Source: Kingella denitrificans ATCC 33394
GTDB taxonomy: Bacteria > Pseudomonadota > Gammaproteobacteria > Burkholderiales > Neisseriaceae
Length of the DNA: 41,010 nucleotides
NCBI RefSeq assembly: GCF_000190695.1
Contig: NZ_GL870929.1
Coordinates: forward strand, 1,599,924 to 1,640,933
Reading direction: 5' to 3'
In this document: positions 1-8,735 of the stretch, one piece after another
How positions within the stretch are numbered: the stretch's first letter is position 1
How the letters are laid out: every line of letters starts with the position of its first letter
Position numbers and translations under genes: made by a program
The notes under the pieces: generated by a model
Told to the model about the DNA's origin: nothing
Database searches by the model: none
Seen by the model: the letters and a program-made list of their open reading frames with translations, nothing else

Positions 1-2
1 GA

Positions 3-278
3 CAATCACTAGCTAATTATCCAGATATACAAGAGGCATTTAGTAAACAAAAACAGAAACTTAAAGAAAAAGCAAAAGCTAATCCAGAACCGAATGTAAC
101 AATGGATTATCTGCAAAAGCAAGTTAAGAATTTAAAAGCTCAAGTACAACGTTTGGAAGAAATTAATGAGCGATATAAACAGCAATTTATTGTATGGCAA
201 TATAATGCATATATGCATGGTATGACCCAAGTTACTTTAAATAAGCCTCTTATTGCTGTTAACCGTCAACGTAGGTAA
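3..278 (+). CDS. C-terminal part of a small coiled-coil protein, cut by the window edge
   Basis: An open frame enters from the left edge and stops at TAA 276-278, giving about 91 residues. The middle is a charged coiled coil (YLQKQVKNLKAQVQRLEEIN), followed by an aromatic stretch and the ending NKPLIAVNRQRR. I do not recognise the family with certainty. Small coiled-coil proteins of this build accompany tyrosine recombinases in Tn554-like (TnpC) and related recombinase-trio cassettes, and the position beside an island fits that. This is inference only. The frame is AT-rich and free of the local DUS. A diverged copy of the same gene end lies about 115 bases downstream. Confidence 0.55.
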   Translation, partial: QSLANYPDIQEAFSKQKQKLKEKAKANPEPNVTMDYLQKQVKNLKAQVQRLEEINERYKQQFIVWQYNAYMHGMTQVTLNKPLIAVNRQRR

Positions 279-326
279 TTTATAGGATGTAAGGTAAATT
301 ATTTTTACTATAGTAGTCTCTACAAA

Positions 327-358
327 AGATCGTCTGAAAATCAATTTTCAGACAATCT
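327..358. repeat. Inverted repeat with a foreign DUS-like core
   Basis: A 14-base arm (AGATCGTCTGAAAA) and its partner at 345-358 pair with one mismatch around a TCAA loop. The arm contains GTCTGAA, the core of Neisseria-type DUS, and differs by one base from the AGGTCGTCTGAA dialect. It follows the partial coiled-coil gene and may act as its terminator. The host dialect on the right of the window is AAGCAGCCTGCA, so this arm hints at a donor from another branch of the family. Confidence 0.5.
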
Positions 359-391
359 CTTCACACCTATTAAACTTCTTGATGGGTAGAT

Positions 392-457
392 ATGCATGGA
401 ATGACGGAAGATAAGCTAAATAAGCCACTTATTGCAGTTAATAGACAACATCGGTAA
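392..457 (+). pseudogene. Remnant of a second copy of the coiled-coil gene end
   Basis: The frame reads MHGMTEDKLNKPLIAVNRQH then R and stop. This aligns without gaps to the last residues of the gene ending at 278 (MHGMTQVTLNKPLIAVNRQR then R). A TGA at 380-382 closes the frame just upstream, so only the tail survives. The two DNA copies are roughly three-quarters identical, so this is not a recent duplication. It looks like the end left by a related element at the same place. Confidence 0.55.
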
Positions 458-778
458 ACCGGATTGATTAAACATTTCATATATCATTTCCGCATCGCCC
501 AAGATGAAATTTACAAAGTTTGATTATTGAGGCGTTTACCACCTAAAAACTGCTGATTACAGGTCAGGCATTTATACTACTGTTTCCCTGATTTCTAACC
601 ATTCTCTCTAATGTATTTTTTACCACAAAAAGCAGTTTTTTGATTCATCACTTTCAATCCACGCAAATGCATATAGTATATAGTTTTAAGGGATATTCCA
701 GCCTAAATTTTGTCCATATACATCTATAAAAAACATAATCTTGTGAGTTTTTGTTAATCCATTATGCTTATTTAATTT
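458..778. other. AT-rich gap without a recognisable gene
   Basis: I see no credible reading frame or RNA gene here. A weak inverted repeat (AAAAACTGCT near 545 and AGCAGTTTTT near 631) is present. The last eight bases, TTTAATTT at 771-778, are the left target duplication of the adjacent insertion sequence. Confidence 0.5.
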
Positions 779-1491
779 GGGGCTGACGTAGATTAGCCCT
801 AAATTCCACACCAATCCCGCAAGATTTTTAGCTGCCGGGACGGTGTGCCGAAGTTAAACCGAAATTCGCATTCTTTCAAGAACAGCGGGAAAGATTTGCG
901 GTCGATTCCGTTGTATTTGCGCAAGACGCGTTTCGCCTGATTCCAAAAGTTTTCAATGCCGTTAATGTGGTTCTGGCGGTCTGCAAATTCCTTGGAATGG
1001 TTTATGCGGTGATAGATGAAACCGCTCATGTCCAACTTGTCGTAGCTGCTCAGACTATCGGTATAAACAATACTGTCCGGCATAATTTTCTGTTTGATAA
1101 CAGGCATCAGAGTATCGGACTTAGCATTATCTACGACAACGGTATAGACCCGTCCGTTGCGTTTCAGGATGCCAAAGACAACTACTTTTCCTGCTGCACC
1201 GCGACCACGTCTGCCTTTACGCCGTCCGCCGAAATAGCTTTCGTCCAGCTCAACAGAGCCCTCAAAAACCTCATCGGCAATCAAGGCCAGATAATGGCTG
1301 ATAACCATACGAATTTTGCGGTAAAACAGAATAGCGGAGTTGGACTGAATGCCCAAAATATCGGCAGCGGAACGGGCGGTAACTTGGAGTACAAAAAATT
1401 CAAGTAGTTTCTTTTGAACTCTCTTGCTTAATTTACAATTGGTTATCTGCATTTTCGTAGCCTAGCATAACCGCTAATCTACGTCAGCCCC
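779..1491 (-). mobile_element. IS1016-type insertion sequence (IS1595 family), complete
   Basis: Perfect 19-bp terminal inverted repeats lie at 779-797 (GGGGCTGACGTAGATTAGC) and 1473-1491. The element is 713 bp and is flanked by the 8-bp direct repeat TTTAATTT at 771-778 and 1492-1499, the duplication size usual for the IS1595 family. One full transposase gene fills it. Intact ends, target duplication and reading frame suggest a recent insertion. Confidence 0.93.
799..1452 (-). CDS. IS1595-family (IS1016 group) transposase
   Basis: This 217-residue DDE-type transposase lacks the N-terminal zinc ribbon of longer IS1595 members, as in the IS1016 group. It starts with a helix-turn-helix-like segment (residues about 20-50). 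The acidic triad is visible as D70 in VELDESYFGG, D132 in VYTDSLSSYD and E167 in NGIENFWNQAKR. The basic stretch GRRKGRRGRG follows the first aspartate. The frame is intact and sits between perfect terminal repeats, so the element may be active. A 146-residue frame on the opposite strand is an artefact of this gene. No good ribosome binding site is seen. Confidence 0.92.
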   Translation of the reverse strand: MQITNCKLSKRVQKKLLEFFVLQVTARSAADILGIQSNSAILFYRKIRMVISHYLALIADEVFEGSVELDESYFGGRRKGRRGRGAAGKVVVFGILKRNGRVYTVVVDNAKSDTLMPVIKQKIMPDSIVYTDSLSSYDKLDMSGFIYHRINHSKEFADRQNHINGIENFWNQAKRVLRKYNGIDRKSFPLFLKECEFRFNFGTPSRQLKILRDWCGI

Positions 1492-1516
1492 TTTAATTTT
1501 GTTTGAGATCTTTAAA

Positions 1517-1609
1517 TTGTAACTCCCTCCTAAAATCGCCCCGTACTACAAAACGCAATCATTCCACACAAAACGCCTCAAAATAGCCAATTTTAGAGGG
1601 GAGTTACAA
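1517..1609. repeat. 93-bp inverted-repeat element, MITE-like
   Basis: A 20-base arm at 1517-1536 (TTGTAACTCCCTCCTAAAAT) is matched 18/20 in inverted orientation at 1590-1609. CTTTAAA-type sequence flanks both sides. It has no coding capacity. It may be a miniature element or a relic of a longer insertion sequence; I do not know the family. Confidence 0.45.
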
Positions 1610-1639
1610 AAGCGTTTTAAAGATAGGGTGTATTTAGCC

Positions 1640-1820
1640 GAGACCTTTGCAATAACATAGGTTACTAAAATTTTATGCTCAATCTCATTTTCAAAATGCA
1701 AAACCTTTCTGATTTTTCCTACTTTTTGCTCAATATTAGGAAGGTTTTAGTCAATTGAAGATTTTTTGGCGCATTTTTATGCGTCAAATTTCGTTAATAG
1801 ACTATTTTTGCAAAGGTCTC
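1640..1820. mobile_element. 181-bp IS1106-like miniature element with target duplication
   Basis: The ends GAGACCTTTGCAA (1640-1652) and its perfect inverse (1808-1820) match, from memory, the terminal repeat of the IS1106 group (IS5 family) common in Neisseriaceae. AGCC occurs on both sides (1636-1639 and 1821-1824) as a probable 4-bp duplication. No transposase fragment fits inside, so it is non-autonomous. Confidence 0.65.
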
Positions 1821-1825
1821 AGCCA

Positions 1826-1876
1826 TAAAAAATCTGCTCCTTAATTAGTTGGATTAGAGTCCAACTTTTGGGGAGC
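1826..1876 (-). terminator. Probable terminator of the large minus-strand operon
   Basis: Read on the minus strand, an outer stem GCTCC/GGAGC (1872-1876 with 1836-1840) encloses an inner stem AGTTGGA/TCCAACT (1860-1866 with 1847-1853). A run of six T (bases 1827-1832 as A on the plus strand) follows. It lies about 90 bases after the stop of the last operon gene. The sequence CCCCAAAAGTTGGAC also resembles the end of IS3-family elements, so a relic insertion end is an alternative. Confidence 0.5.
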
Positions 1877-1961
1877 TGATCATTTAAACTACATTTTTCC
1901 GAAACAGAGAACGGACATAGATTCGATTCCCGATTGCATACTCGAGGGCGTTAAACAAACC

Positions 1962-4900
1962 TCAGTCTTCATCACTAACTCCTGTGATAACAATGGTGTT
2001 TGCTCCGGAGTCTCCCGTTAGGTACATCCGTAATGCGTATAGCAAGTCAGGTGTCTTGCGGAATATTTCTGGTTTATCAATTTGTAGGCTGATTCTGGAT
2101 TTTAATTCAATATTGTTAGAGATCACTATCTTCGAAATTTTCTCTATCAAGGTTATGTACTTTTTAGTCAAATTATTACTCACGGCAAAAATTATTTTGC
2201 AGTTTTCATCATCCATTCCTCGGGTTCTCAGCAATGCAAGAAGAAGCTCCAAATGCTTACAGAGAGCCGCTATCTGATATCCTTTTCCATCCTTCTCAAC
2301 CTTCTGAGAGTCGAACTTAAGGCAGCCATATAAGTTTTTGGATAAAGCCCCGAGCTCCTCTTTAGTCAATTTGTTGATCAGTGTTTTGGAACGCCAAAGA
2401 GCTATCGACAAAACCTCCATAGTAATGGATCTGGTCAGGACCTCATTATCAATGGGGTCGATGACATTCTCCAATAGCTCTTGTTGGTATGGCAGTTCGG
2501 CATTACCGATGGCGAAAGCAATATTCTTGTGGTACCTCTGCAAAAGCTTTTTATCCTTCACAGCACCAAGGAGCCGTGAATGAACAATCCCGGGGGCATC
2601 TTTATGTAGACAGCATAGAAAAAAGAAAAGCTCCTCTTTAAGGGTGTCCGGCATATTTTCTGACTCAATTATTGATATGATTTTTTGAGTACCTTCAAAT
2701 ATCGCGTTTCTAAAATGGTCAGGCACATCTGACTCTGAAAGAGAGTGGCCATGATTCCAGATGGTTAATGCTGGAAATCGGAGGCTGAAGATTCCTTTCT
2801 CAGCATACTCCATGGTTCTGGAAAGCTTCCGATTGGCGGTGTCTTTTGCCTTCTCTTGGAGCTGTGCAGGAAAGCGCTCTAAAAATGATATATTCGATCC
2901 GGAAGGACCTTTTTCATTAGTAAAAACATCCAGATAAACCGGGCATCCTTCATATAGGAAATTTTCATCAACAGCCTCAATAAATTGAGAACTGTGGCAA
3001 AACACACTCTCTCCATCAACATTGACTCGGCAATAGTATTTCCCGGTACGATCAGTGGTTCCCCATTCCAAATAGCCGACTTTTCTTTTATTCAGGATAG
3101 ATTTAAATTCCTGTTCATAATCGAACGAGATCAGATCATTCAAGCCTGCAATTTTGGAGCAACACCAGTCCAGAAGGTCAGAGAAGCTTTTGCCGTCTTC
3201 TTTCGGGAATTGCTGAAAATCAGACCAGCTTTTACGGGCTGGAAAATCTGGAACCGGCAAATTCTCAAGATCGGCTGCCTCACACTCTGATGCTGAGCGC
3301 CATTCAACCCGAATAGATTTAAAACCTGTTTCCGCTGAATCCAACGGAATGAATTTTAATTCGTATGGATCATCCGCCCCATAGGTGTAGGTCATCTTCA
3401 GCTTGCAGGCCGTGGCCTTCTTCAAAGGGAATGCTGGTGATTTCAGGTACGCAACAAACTGAAGCTCTTTATTGCCTTCTCCCTGCTGCAAAGGAAAACT
3501 GTAATGCGTTTGTCCGGCTGGAAGAGTAAATGACTCTTCTACTGGTATATTCACAGTTCTGCCACGTTGCGGTGTTACTGTCGCATCTTTTACCAAATAG
3601 AAATTTTCAAAGTGTCCATCACGAACAATTTTGATCGACAGCTCTGGCAGATGATCTCGCCAAAGGGCAATGTCACCAACTTCCTCCTGCCATCTATTTA
3701 AAGTCTGGCAGCCTTTAATTGGTGACCATGCAGACCCTAGCCACTTGTAATCCATTCGCACATCAGATTTTCTGATTGTATCCTCAAGAGGTAGAATAAA
3801 GACTCCGACTTCTCGACAATCTTTATTTCTAGAGTTCAGGCAGTCACTGATAGCGTAGTTTGATAATATGTTGAGATCTAAATCATCTAAATCCTGAATC
3901 AGAGCCTCCCGAATAGAATCCGGTAAGTGATACCGGTGATCGTCTTTCACAAAGGACACTTTTCCGGAATCACTGGCTAAACCATCAAAACCGAACAAAT
4001 GAAGAAGTTCTTCGGATGTCTGGCAGCCATTACGGTCAAGATTGCGGACCATGGCTGTATGAATACTGCTATTTGGCACAATAACCGTAGGGTGTCGTTC
4101 CCAACTCACACCTTGTGTTTCAGGCAATATTTCAGCCAGCTTTTGTTGATATATTGCCTGAACAGGGGTTATTGAAATGCCGCCGGCAAATGAATCAACC
4201 ACCAGCACAAAATCATTCTCTCGGACTCTGTCCTGTACAAATTTCTTCGATGATTGCCATGCAAAGATAGCTGCTATGCTTTTGGGAAGCGGGGTCGACT
4301 CATCAAAATAAAAATTGACACTTTTTCTTATTCCTTCTAGATCAAAGTCATTACCCCAATCAGGAACAAGATAGGTGAGTTTGTCTGTCTGAATATAGTC
4401 ACTCAACTTTTTAGTAAAAAACATCGATGCACTGCTTTTGGTGGCATCGGGCAGTGTTGATCTATGTGAAAAGAGGCTCCTCATGCTTACCGTTTCAACT
4501 TTTCCACTTAAAGTGATAGCTTTTGCTTCTCCGCAATCGACAACATGCTTGTTTCCATCTTGTAACGTCCAAATTTGCTGAAGTAACCTGAACGGCAGAT
4601 GCGCCTGGGAGTCTGTATTGTTCGTGAACCTTGGACGGATAGAACACAGGTCAACAACAGTGCTATCCATCTGTATTGGACCACTTTGATTAGTAGCCGT
4701 AGCAGAGTGTTCAAACGGGGCATCCGTGACGAATGACAGTATCGCCTTTGGTATCTCTTTAAGAGTTTCTGACTCTATTTTTAATTTCTTTTTCCCGCTT
4801 GGAGCTTGCTCAATAACAAGATTACCGGAAACGATCTGTAATAAATACTCATCCTTACCGACTTGTATTTTCCATTTATCACCCGTCAAATTGAAATTGA

Positions 4901-6017
4901 CAGGGATGATTCCTGCTGGAAGAGTTATGTCGTCAGCACATTCACCCTGTCGGTTGCTACCGATAACAAAAGAAACTTCATCTCCAGTAGATAATGAATC
5001 AAGCTTGAGCTTGCTTGACAGATTGTTTTGATGAAAAAATAAATCAACACCACTTTCTTGAGTTACAAAGCCAAACTTCTTTTCATAATTTATAGTTTTG
5101 ATCTTCCCTTTGATCTTTGAGTCAACTGCAGGAAATAAATATCCCCGGACTGGCAATTCTGGGGAGATAGAAAAATTATCATAATCGAGACCGACCGGTT
5201 GCTGAACGATTCGAAAACGATCGCTATGGTTAAGCAAGCAGAGAGTATTCCAATAAATAGCACGGAGAATATCGCTATCGAGTCTTTTACTATCTCCTGC
5301 GATCTGCTCATCGATAGCTTGGAGCCAGAGCCAACCATCCCAGACTTTTCGATAACACTTATCCTGAAGAAGCGCGTTATTAGGCGGAAGGTTACCCCAC
5401 ACACCGATTTCAGCAGTATCTTCCGTTCTGAACCAGCGCTGGATGGCAACAAGCAACTCCTCACAAGTATCTTCTGCCACTGATGAAAAAACATTCTGTC
5501 TTTCAATTAGAATTTGTTCCAGACGGAACAGGAAAGCTCTCAAAAGTCGGTTTTCTGCCGTATCGACACTGGATCTCCGCCTGACAGCCTTCATATAAGG
5601 TTTACCGGAAAGCTTCTCGCGGAGTGTTCTTCCCGGCTGACGGCTGAGCCATTGAACACTGTTGCTGTCAATCTCTCTTGTCGCATGTATTGGCAGCATG
5701 GCATACTCTCGTAATATCTTATCCCGAGTATGCTCCATGATTGCCAGAACAGCTTCCTTCGTGTGCGACACAATTCGATAGATACGGTCTTTTATCTCAC
5801 CCTCAGGTGACGCATCCTGCAACGATTTCGCCACAGCATCCAAAAAATCGACAATGCTGGTATGTAGGGCATGCCCGGAAACAGGGTCGAAGCTCGATAC
5901 TTCCGTCAGCCAGTTGCGCAGCATCAATATTGAATCCGCCTTGACCTTTATCTCACCCTGAGAGTTTAATGCCTTATAAAAAGACTCGATAGAATCAATA
6001 TCTAATGAGTCACTCAT
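1962..6017 (-). CDS. Giant protein with DUF2357/McrC-like N-terminus and two cold-shock domains
   Basis: This is a 1351-residue protein and the last gene of the operon, starting 3 bases after the McrB-type gene stop. Residues about 120-170 carry SSVDTAENRLLRAFL, the signature of DUF2357 regions in McrC-like partners of McrB GTPases. Residues about 301-364 form a cold-shock domain with KFGFVT and DLFFHQNNL in the RNP1 and RNP2 positions. A second, more diverged one covers about 974-1045 (VFCHSSQF, EKGPSGSNI). The segment VLVVDSFAGGISI resembles an actin/Hsp70-type phosphate loop, but only weakly. I see no convincing PD-(D/E)XK nuclease motif, which a classic McrC would have. The likely role is the McrC-position partner of the GTPase, binding RNA or single-stranded nucleic acid. 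The pairing is supported by gene order; the function is inferred. Confidence 0.7.
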   Translation of the reverse strand: MSDSLDIDSIESFYKALNSQGEIKVKADSILMLRNWLTEVSSFDPVSGHALHTSIVDFLDAVAKSLQDASPEGEIKDRIYRIVSHTKEAVLAIMEHTRDKILREYAMLPIHATREIDSNSVQWLSRQPGRTLREKLSGKPYMKAVRRRSSVDTAENRLLRAFLFRLEQILIERQNVFSSVAEDTCEELLVAIQRWFRTEDTAEIGVWGNLPPNNALLQDKCYRKVWDGWLWLQAIDEQIAGDSKRLDSDILRAIYWNTLCLLNHSDRFRIVQQPVGLDYDNFSISPELPVRGYLFPAVDSKIKGKIKTINYEKKFGFVTQESGVDLFFHQNNLSSKLKLDSLSTGDEVSFVIGSNRQGECADDITLPAGIIPVNFNLTGDKWKIQVGKDEYLLQIVSGNLVIEQAPSGKKKLKIESETLKEIPKAILSFVTDAPFEHSATATNQSGPIQMDSTVVDLCSIRPRFTNNTDSQAHLPFRLLQQIWTLQDGNKHVVDCGEAKAITLSGKVETVSMRSLFSHRSTLPDATKSSASMFFTKKLSDYIQTDKLTYLVPDWGNDFDLEGIRKSVNFYFDESTPLPKSIAAIFAWQSSKKFVQDRVRENDFVLVVDSFAGGISITPVQAIYQQKLAEILPETQGVSWERHPTVIVPNSSIHTAMVRNLDRNGCQTSEELLHLFGFDGLASDSGKVSFVKDDHRYHLPDSIREALIQDLDDLDLNILSNYAISDCLNSRNKDCREVGVFILPLEDTIRKSDVRMDYKWLGSAWSPIKGCQTLNRWQEEVGDIALWRDHLPELSIKIVRDGHFENFYLVKDATVTPQRGRTVNIPVEESFTLPAGQTHYSFPLQQGEGNKELQFVAYLKSPAFPLKKATACKLKMTYTYGADDPYELKFIPLDSAETGFKSIRVEWRSASECEAADLENLPVPDFPARKSWSDFQQFPKEDGKSFSDLLDWCCSKIAGLNDLISFDYEQEFKSILNKRKVGYLEWGTTDRTGKYYCRVNVDGESVFCHSSQFIEAVDENFLYEGCPVYLDVFTNEKGPSGSNISFLERFPAQLQEKAKDTANRKLSRTMEYAEKGIFSLRFPALTIWNHGHSLSESDVPDHFRNAIFEGTQKIISIIESENMPDTLKEELFFFLCCLHKDAPGIVHSRLLGAVKDKKLLQRYHKNIAFAIGNAELPYQQELLENVIDPIDNEVLTRSITMEVLSIALWRSKTLINKLTKEELGALSKNLYGCLKFDSQKVEKDGKGYQIAALCKHLELLLALLRTRGMDDENCKIIFAVSNNLTKKYITLIEKISKIVISNNIELKSRISLQIDKPEIFRKTPDLLYALRMYLTGDSGANTIVITGVSDED

Positions 6018-6020
6018 TCC

Positions 6021-8735
6021 TTATAGCTCCTTCGTTTGATTACATTTATCTTTTAGATCTTTGGCTTTTTTTGCATCACATGACATTATATTTTTAATCT
6101 CAGGTGTAGTTAACTGCCAAAGTTCTTTTCCTTCTGTTTTAGCGAATGCTTGTAAACGTTCTGGAATATCTGTGTTCATTGGTACAGAATTTATACTAAC
6201 ATCTACTTGTTGGATTACGTCAGTTTCCTTTAAGTCTTTGTCGTTGTTATCTATATTAGTATCCTTTAAATAATTAGCACTGTTCCAGATAAACTGACCG
6301 TAACCAAACTCACAAGCCAGATCGAAGTCTTCGATTATCGTATAGTCAGCGTTCACCAGTTGAGTTCGAATTTTATCAAGGCAGTCTGATTTGGATTTTC
6401 CTCTAGTTTCAATTCCTCGTAATTTAGGCATAACCTTCTGAACTAATTGATCTTCAAAGGCGATTTTCATTGCTTTTCTTAAGCCTTCATCATCGTTGTT
6501 TCTCTGGGCTTCCAACACATCGGGATAGTTGGACATGTAGTATTCGATGGATTGCCACACCCTGTGACCAAGAGCCCTACCAACCTTGGACAACGAGGTA
6601 TTCATTCCTTCAATAAAAACCTTGAATGGTAAAATCTGATCGTCATTGAATTTACTTTCTTTGCACCACCAACTCTCCCACAGTTTACGAGACAGCAGAG
6701 GAGCTTGATCGCCCAACGGTTTCAGCTGACGGCGTCTTTCAAGGGTGGTCGGCCGGGGGAAGTTGATTACAATCCCTCGATCAAGAACCTTGTCTGAGAG
6801 GGATTTGGTTGTCTCGTCCTGATTCATTGTTCCAGCCCAGAGCACATTTCTTCCCAAGGGCAGATCATAGTGTTGGATACCTGCGCCCAGCTTGACTTCA
6901 AGGCTGGGCACCTCAGTAGCTTTGCGGCCTCGCCGCAGCTCAAGCTTGCTCAAGAATTCTGCAAAATAAAGCTCAACATGGGCAAGATTCATTTCATCCA
7001 TCAATATGAGACTCATGACATCTTTAAGACCGAAAGGGTAGTCTTCAGACCGAGACTTTTGACTTTGCGCCAATAAACGCAGAACAGGCTGTGCATCAAA
7101 CTTGTTATCGATAGAGTTGAAGAAACCAAGCATGGACTCCTGACTGTCCCAGTTCGGTTGCACGGACAGACTCAAAAAATTTATGCCGCCAAAATGTGAA
7201 TATAGCCGTGGCAGCTCGGACTTTCCGGTCCCGCTCACGCCTGCCAGAACAACCATAGGAGACCACTCTGAAGTCTTTAGAGCGGTGTGGAATGCGTGTA
7301 AAATTCGCCGTGGGAATCTCAGCCCATAATCGATACAGGATTTACTGATCCCGTCCAGCCACTGAAGTTCATATTTGGCTTGCTCTTCATTTATGGGAAG
7401 CTTCGCACGAGGTAGTTCTTTTGAAATATAAGGAGCTTCAATATCACGTACTCTTGCATCCCGATCCTCTTCACGTTCGTAGGCAGACTGTAATCGCTTG
7501 ATATCAGCCTGTAACATATTGTTGTGAGCCTCAATGTTATCACGCTGGTCTGAAAGTGTCTTATTTGCTCTTTCCAAAGAATCAATTCTCGCTTCTAGCT
7601 CATCTTGAGCTTGTTGAGCAGCAAATAGCTTTTGATAGTCGTCTTTATACTTGTCTTTTTCTCGATCAATTTGTTCCTTTTCAGAATTCAAGCGATCAAA
7701 GGCTTCCTGCATCTCCTGTGTTGGGCGTGTAGCGAGATCCTCCCGTAGCTTTTTGATTTCCTCTTCATAGGTTTTCAATTTCAGCAAAACAGCAGCCGGA
7801 TCTTCATCTCCAAGTTTATGCTTCAGTTCTTCAAAGTTTGAAATGAGGGCACTGCTCGTTTTGATGGATTCTCTCAAACGGGCAATTTCCTCATTAAGCG
7901 CAGACTTCTCATTTTCGAAAGATTGCTTCCATTCAATAACCTTGGCATCCACCTCAACGTTCAAATTAGCTTCTCGTTCCTCAAGGCGATCTTTGCTGGA
8001 TTGAAGGCGCTGTTTTTGGTACTCAAGTTCATCCTTGAGCTCATCAAGCTCAGCCTGTTCCTTCAGGAACGCATTTCTTTCTTGCTTGAGCTTATCCTTT
8101 TCCTGTTGAATCGCCACCTCATGAACTTTCAGTCTATCAGCTATCTCTTTCTCCAAGCTTGCTATTCTGGATGCCCTCTCCTCCGAAAGTTCTTTTTCAA
8201 TGGCAGTCAGAGCGTTTACCCGTTTTGACTCCAGCTCCTTTTCCTGTTTTTTGCGTAGATTGAATAGCTCGTCATCAAGCTTTGCTCTGTCATCTGCATA
8301 TCCTGTGTCTCTTTGTATTTCAGCCTTTTGCATTTCCAGTTCTCGCTGTCGCAATTCTTCACTTTTGCTTTGAATATGCTTCCATCTTTCAGTTGCGTTC
8401 TCTTCTCTTTCCTTTAATTGCTCTATCACCTCTGAAAACTTCTCTTTAAAAAGTTCAGGGAAACCATTTTTTGCCTGAAGCTCCATCTCTTCAAGCTGAA
8501 TACGTTTGTCATTCAGCTCAGCTTCCTTTTTAGCTATTGCGTCTTTAGCGTTCTTTAGTGCTTGTTCCTTTTGAGCGATATAGGTCTCTTTTTGGCTCAG
8601 AGAATCTTCTAATTCTTTCAGTTCTTGTTGCTTATTCAGGAGGCTAGCCTCTGTTACGTTCATAGAATTATCAGCCTGTTCTGCCTGTTCATTACCTACA
8701 GAAGGCTGAGCGTTCTGCTTGTTCTTGTTGTCCAT
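6021..8735 (-). CDS. Coiled-coil McrB-type AAA+ GTPase
   Basis: The protein has 904 residues. Residues about 25-430 are almost unbroken coiled coil rich in E, K, Q and L. The C-terminal half is a McrB-family AAA+ module with Walker A GVSGTGKS (499-506), Walker B LILMDEMNLAHVE (D580, E581) and the McrB-type signature AGTMNQDETT near 635. In classic McrB the N-terminus reads modified DNA; here the coiled coil takes its place, as in the CoCoNuT class of type IV restriction relatives. The start follows GGAGG. The ATG overlaps the upstream stop by one base (TAATG), so translation is coupled to the HEPN-motif gene. The downstream 1351-residue protein sits in the McrC position. GTP use is family knowledge and is not shown by the sequence. 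Confidence 0.88.
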   Translation of the reverse strand: MDNKNKQNAQPSVGNEQAEQADNSMNVTEASLLNKQQELKELEDSLSQKETYIAQKEQALKNAKDAIAKKEAELNDKRIQLEEMELQAKNGFPELFKEKFSEVIEQLKEREENATERWKHIQSKSEELRQRELEMQKAEIQRDTGYADDRAKLDDELFNLRKKQEKELESKRVNALTAIEKELSEERASRIASLEKEIADRLKVHEVAIQQEKDKLKQERNAFLKEQAELDELKDELEYQKQRLQSSKDRLEEREANLNVEVDAKVIEWKQSFENEKSALNEEIARLRESIKTSSALISNFEELKHKLGDEDPAAVLLKLKTYEEEIKKLREDLATRPTQEMQEAFDRLNSEKEQIDREKDKYKDDYQKLFAAQQAQDELEARIDSLERANKTLSDQRDNIEAHNNMLQADIKRLQSAYEREEDRDARVRDIEAPYISKELPRAKLPINEEQAKYELQWLDGISKSCIDYGLRFPRRILHAFHTALKTSEWSPMVVLAGVSGTGKSELPRLYSHFGGINFLSLSVQPNWDSQESMLGFFNSIDNKFDAQPVLRLLAQSQKSRSEDYPFGLKDVMSLILMDEMNLAHVELYFAEFLSKLELRRGRKATEVPSLEVKLGAGIQHYDLPLGRNVLWAGTMNQDETTKSLSDKVLDRGIVINFPRPTTLERRRQLKPLGDQAPLLSRKLWESWWCKESKFNDDQILPFKVFIEGMNTSLSKVGRALGHRVWQSIEYYMSNYPDVLEAQRNNDDEGLRKAMKIAFEDQLVQKVMPKLRGIETRGKSKSDCLDKIRTQLVNADYTIIEDFDLACEFGYGQFIWNSANYLKDTNIDNNDKDLKETDVIQQVDVSINSVPMNTDIPERLQAFAKTEGKELWQLTTPEIKNIMSCDAKKAKDLKDKCNQTKEL

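Noticed and set aside
967..1407. 146-residue frame opposite the IS1016 transposase
   Set aside because: The opposite strand has the complete transposase with catalytic residues and matching terminal repeats.
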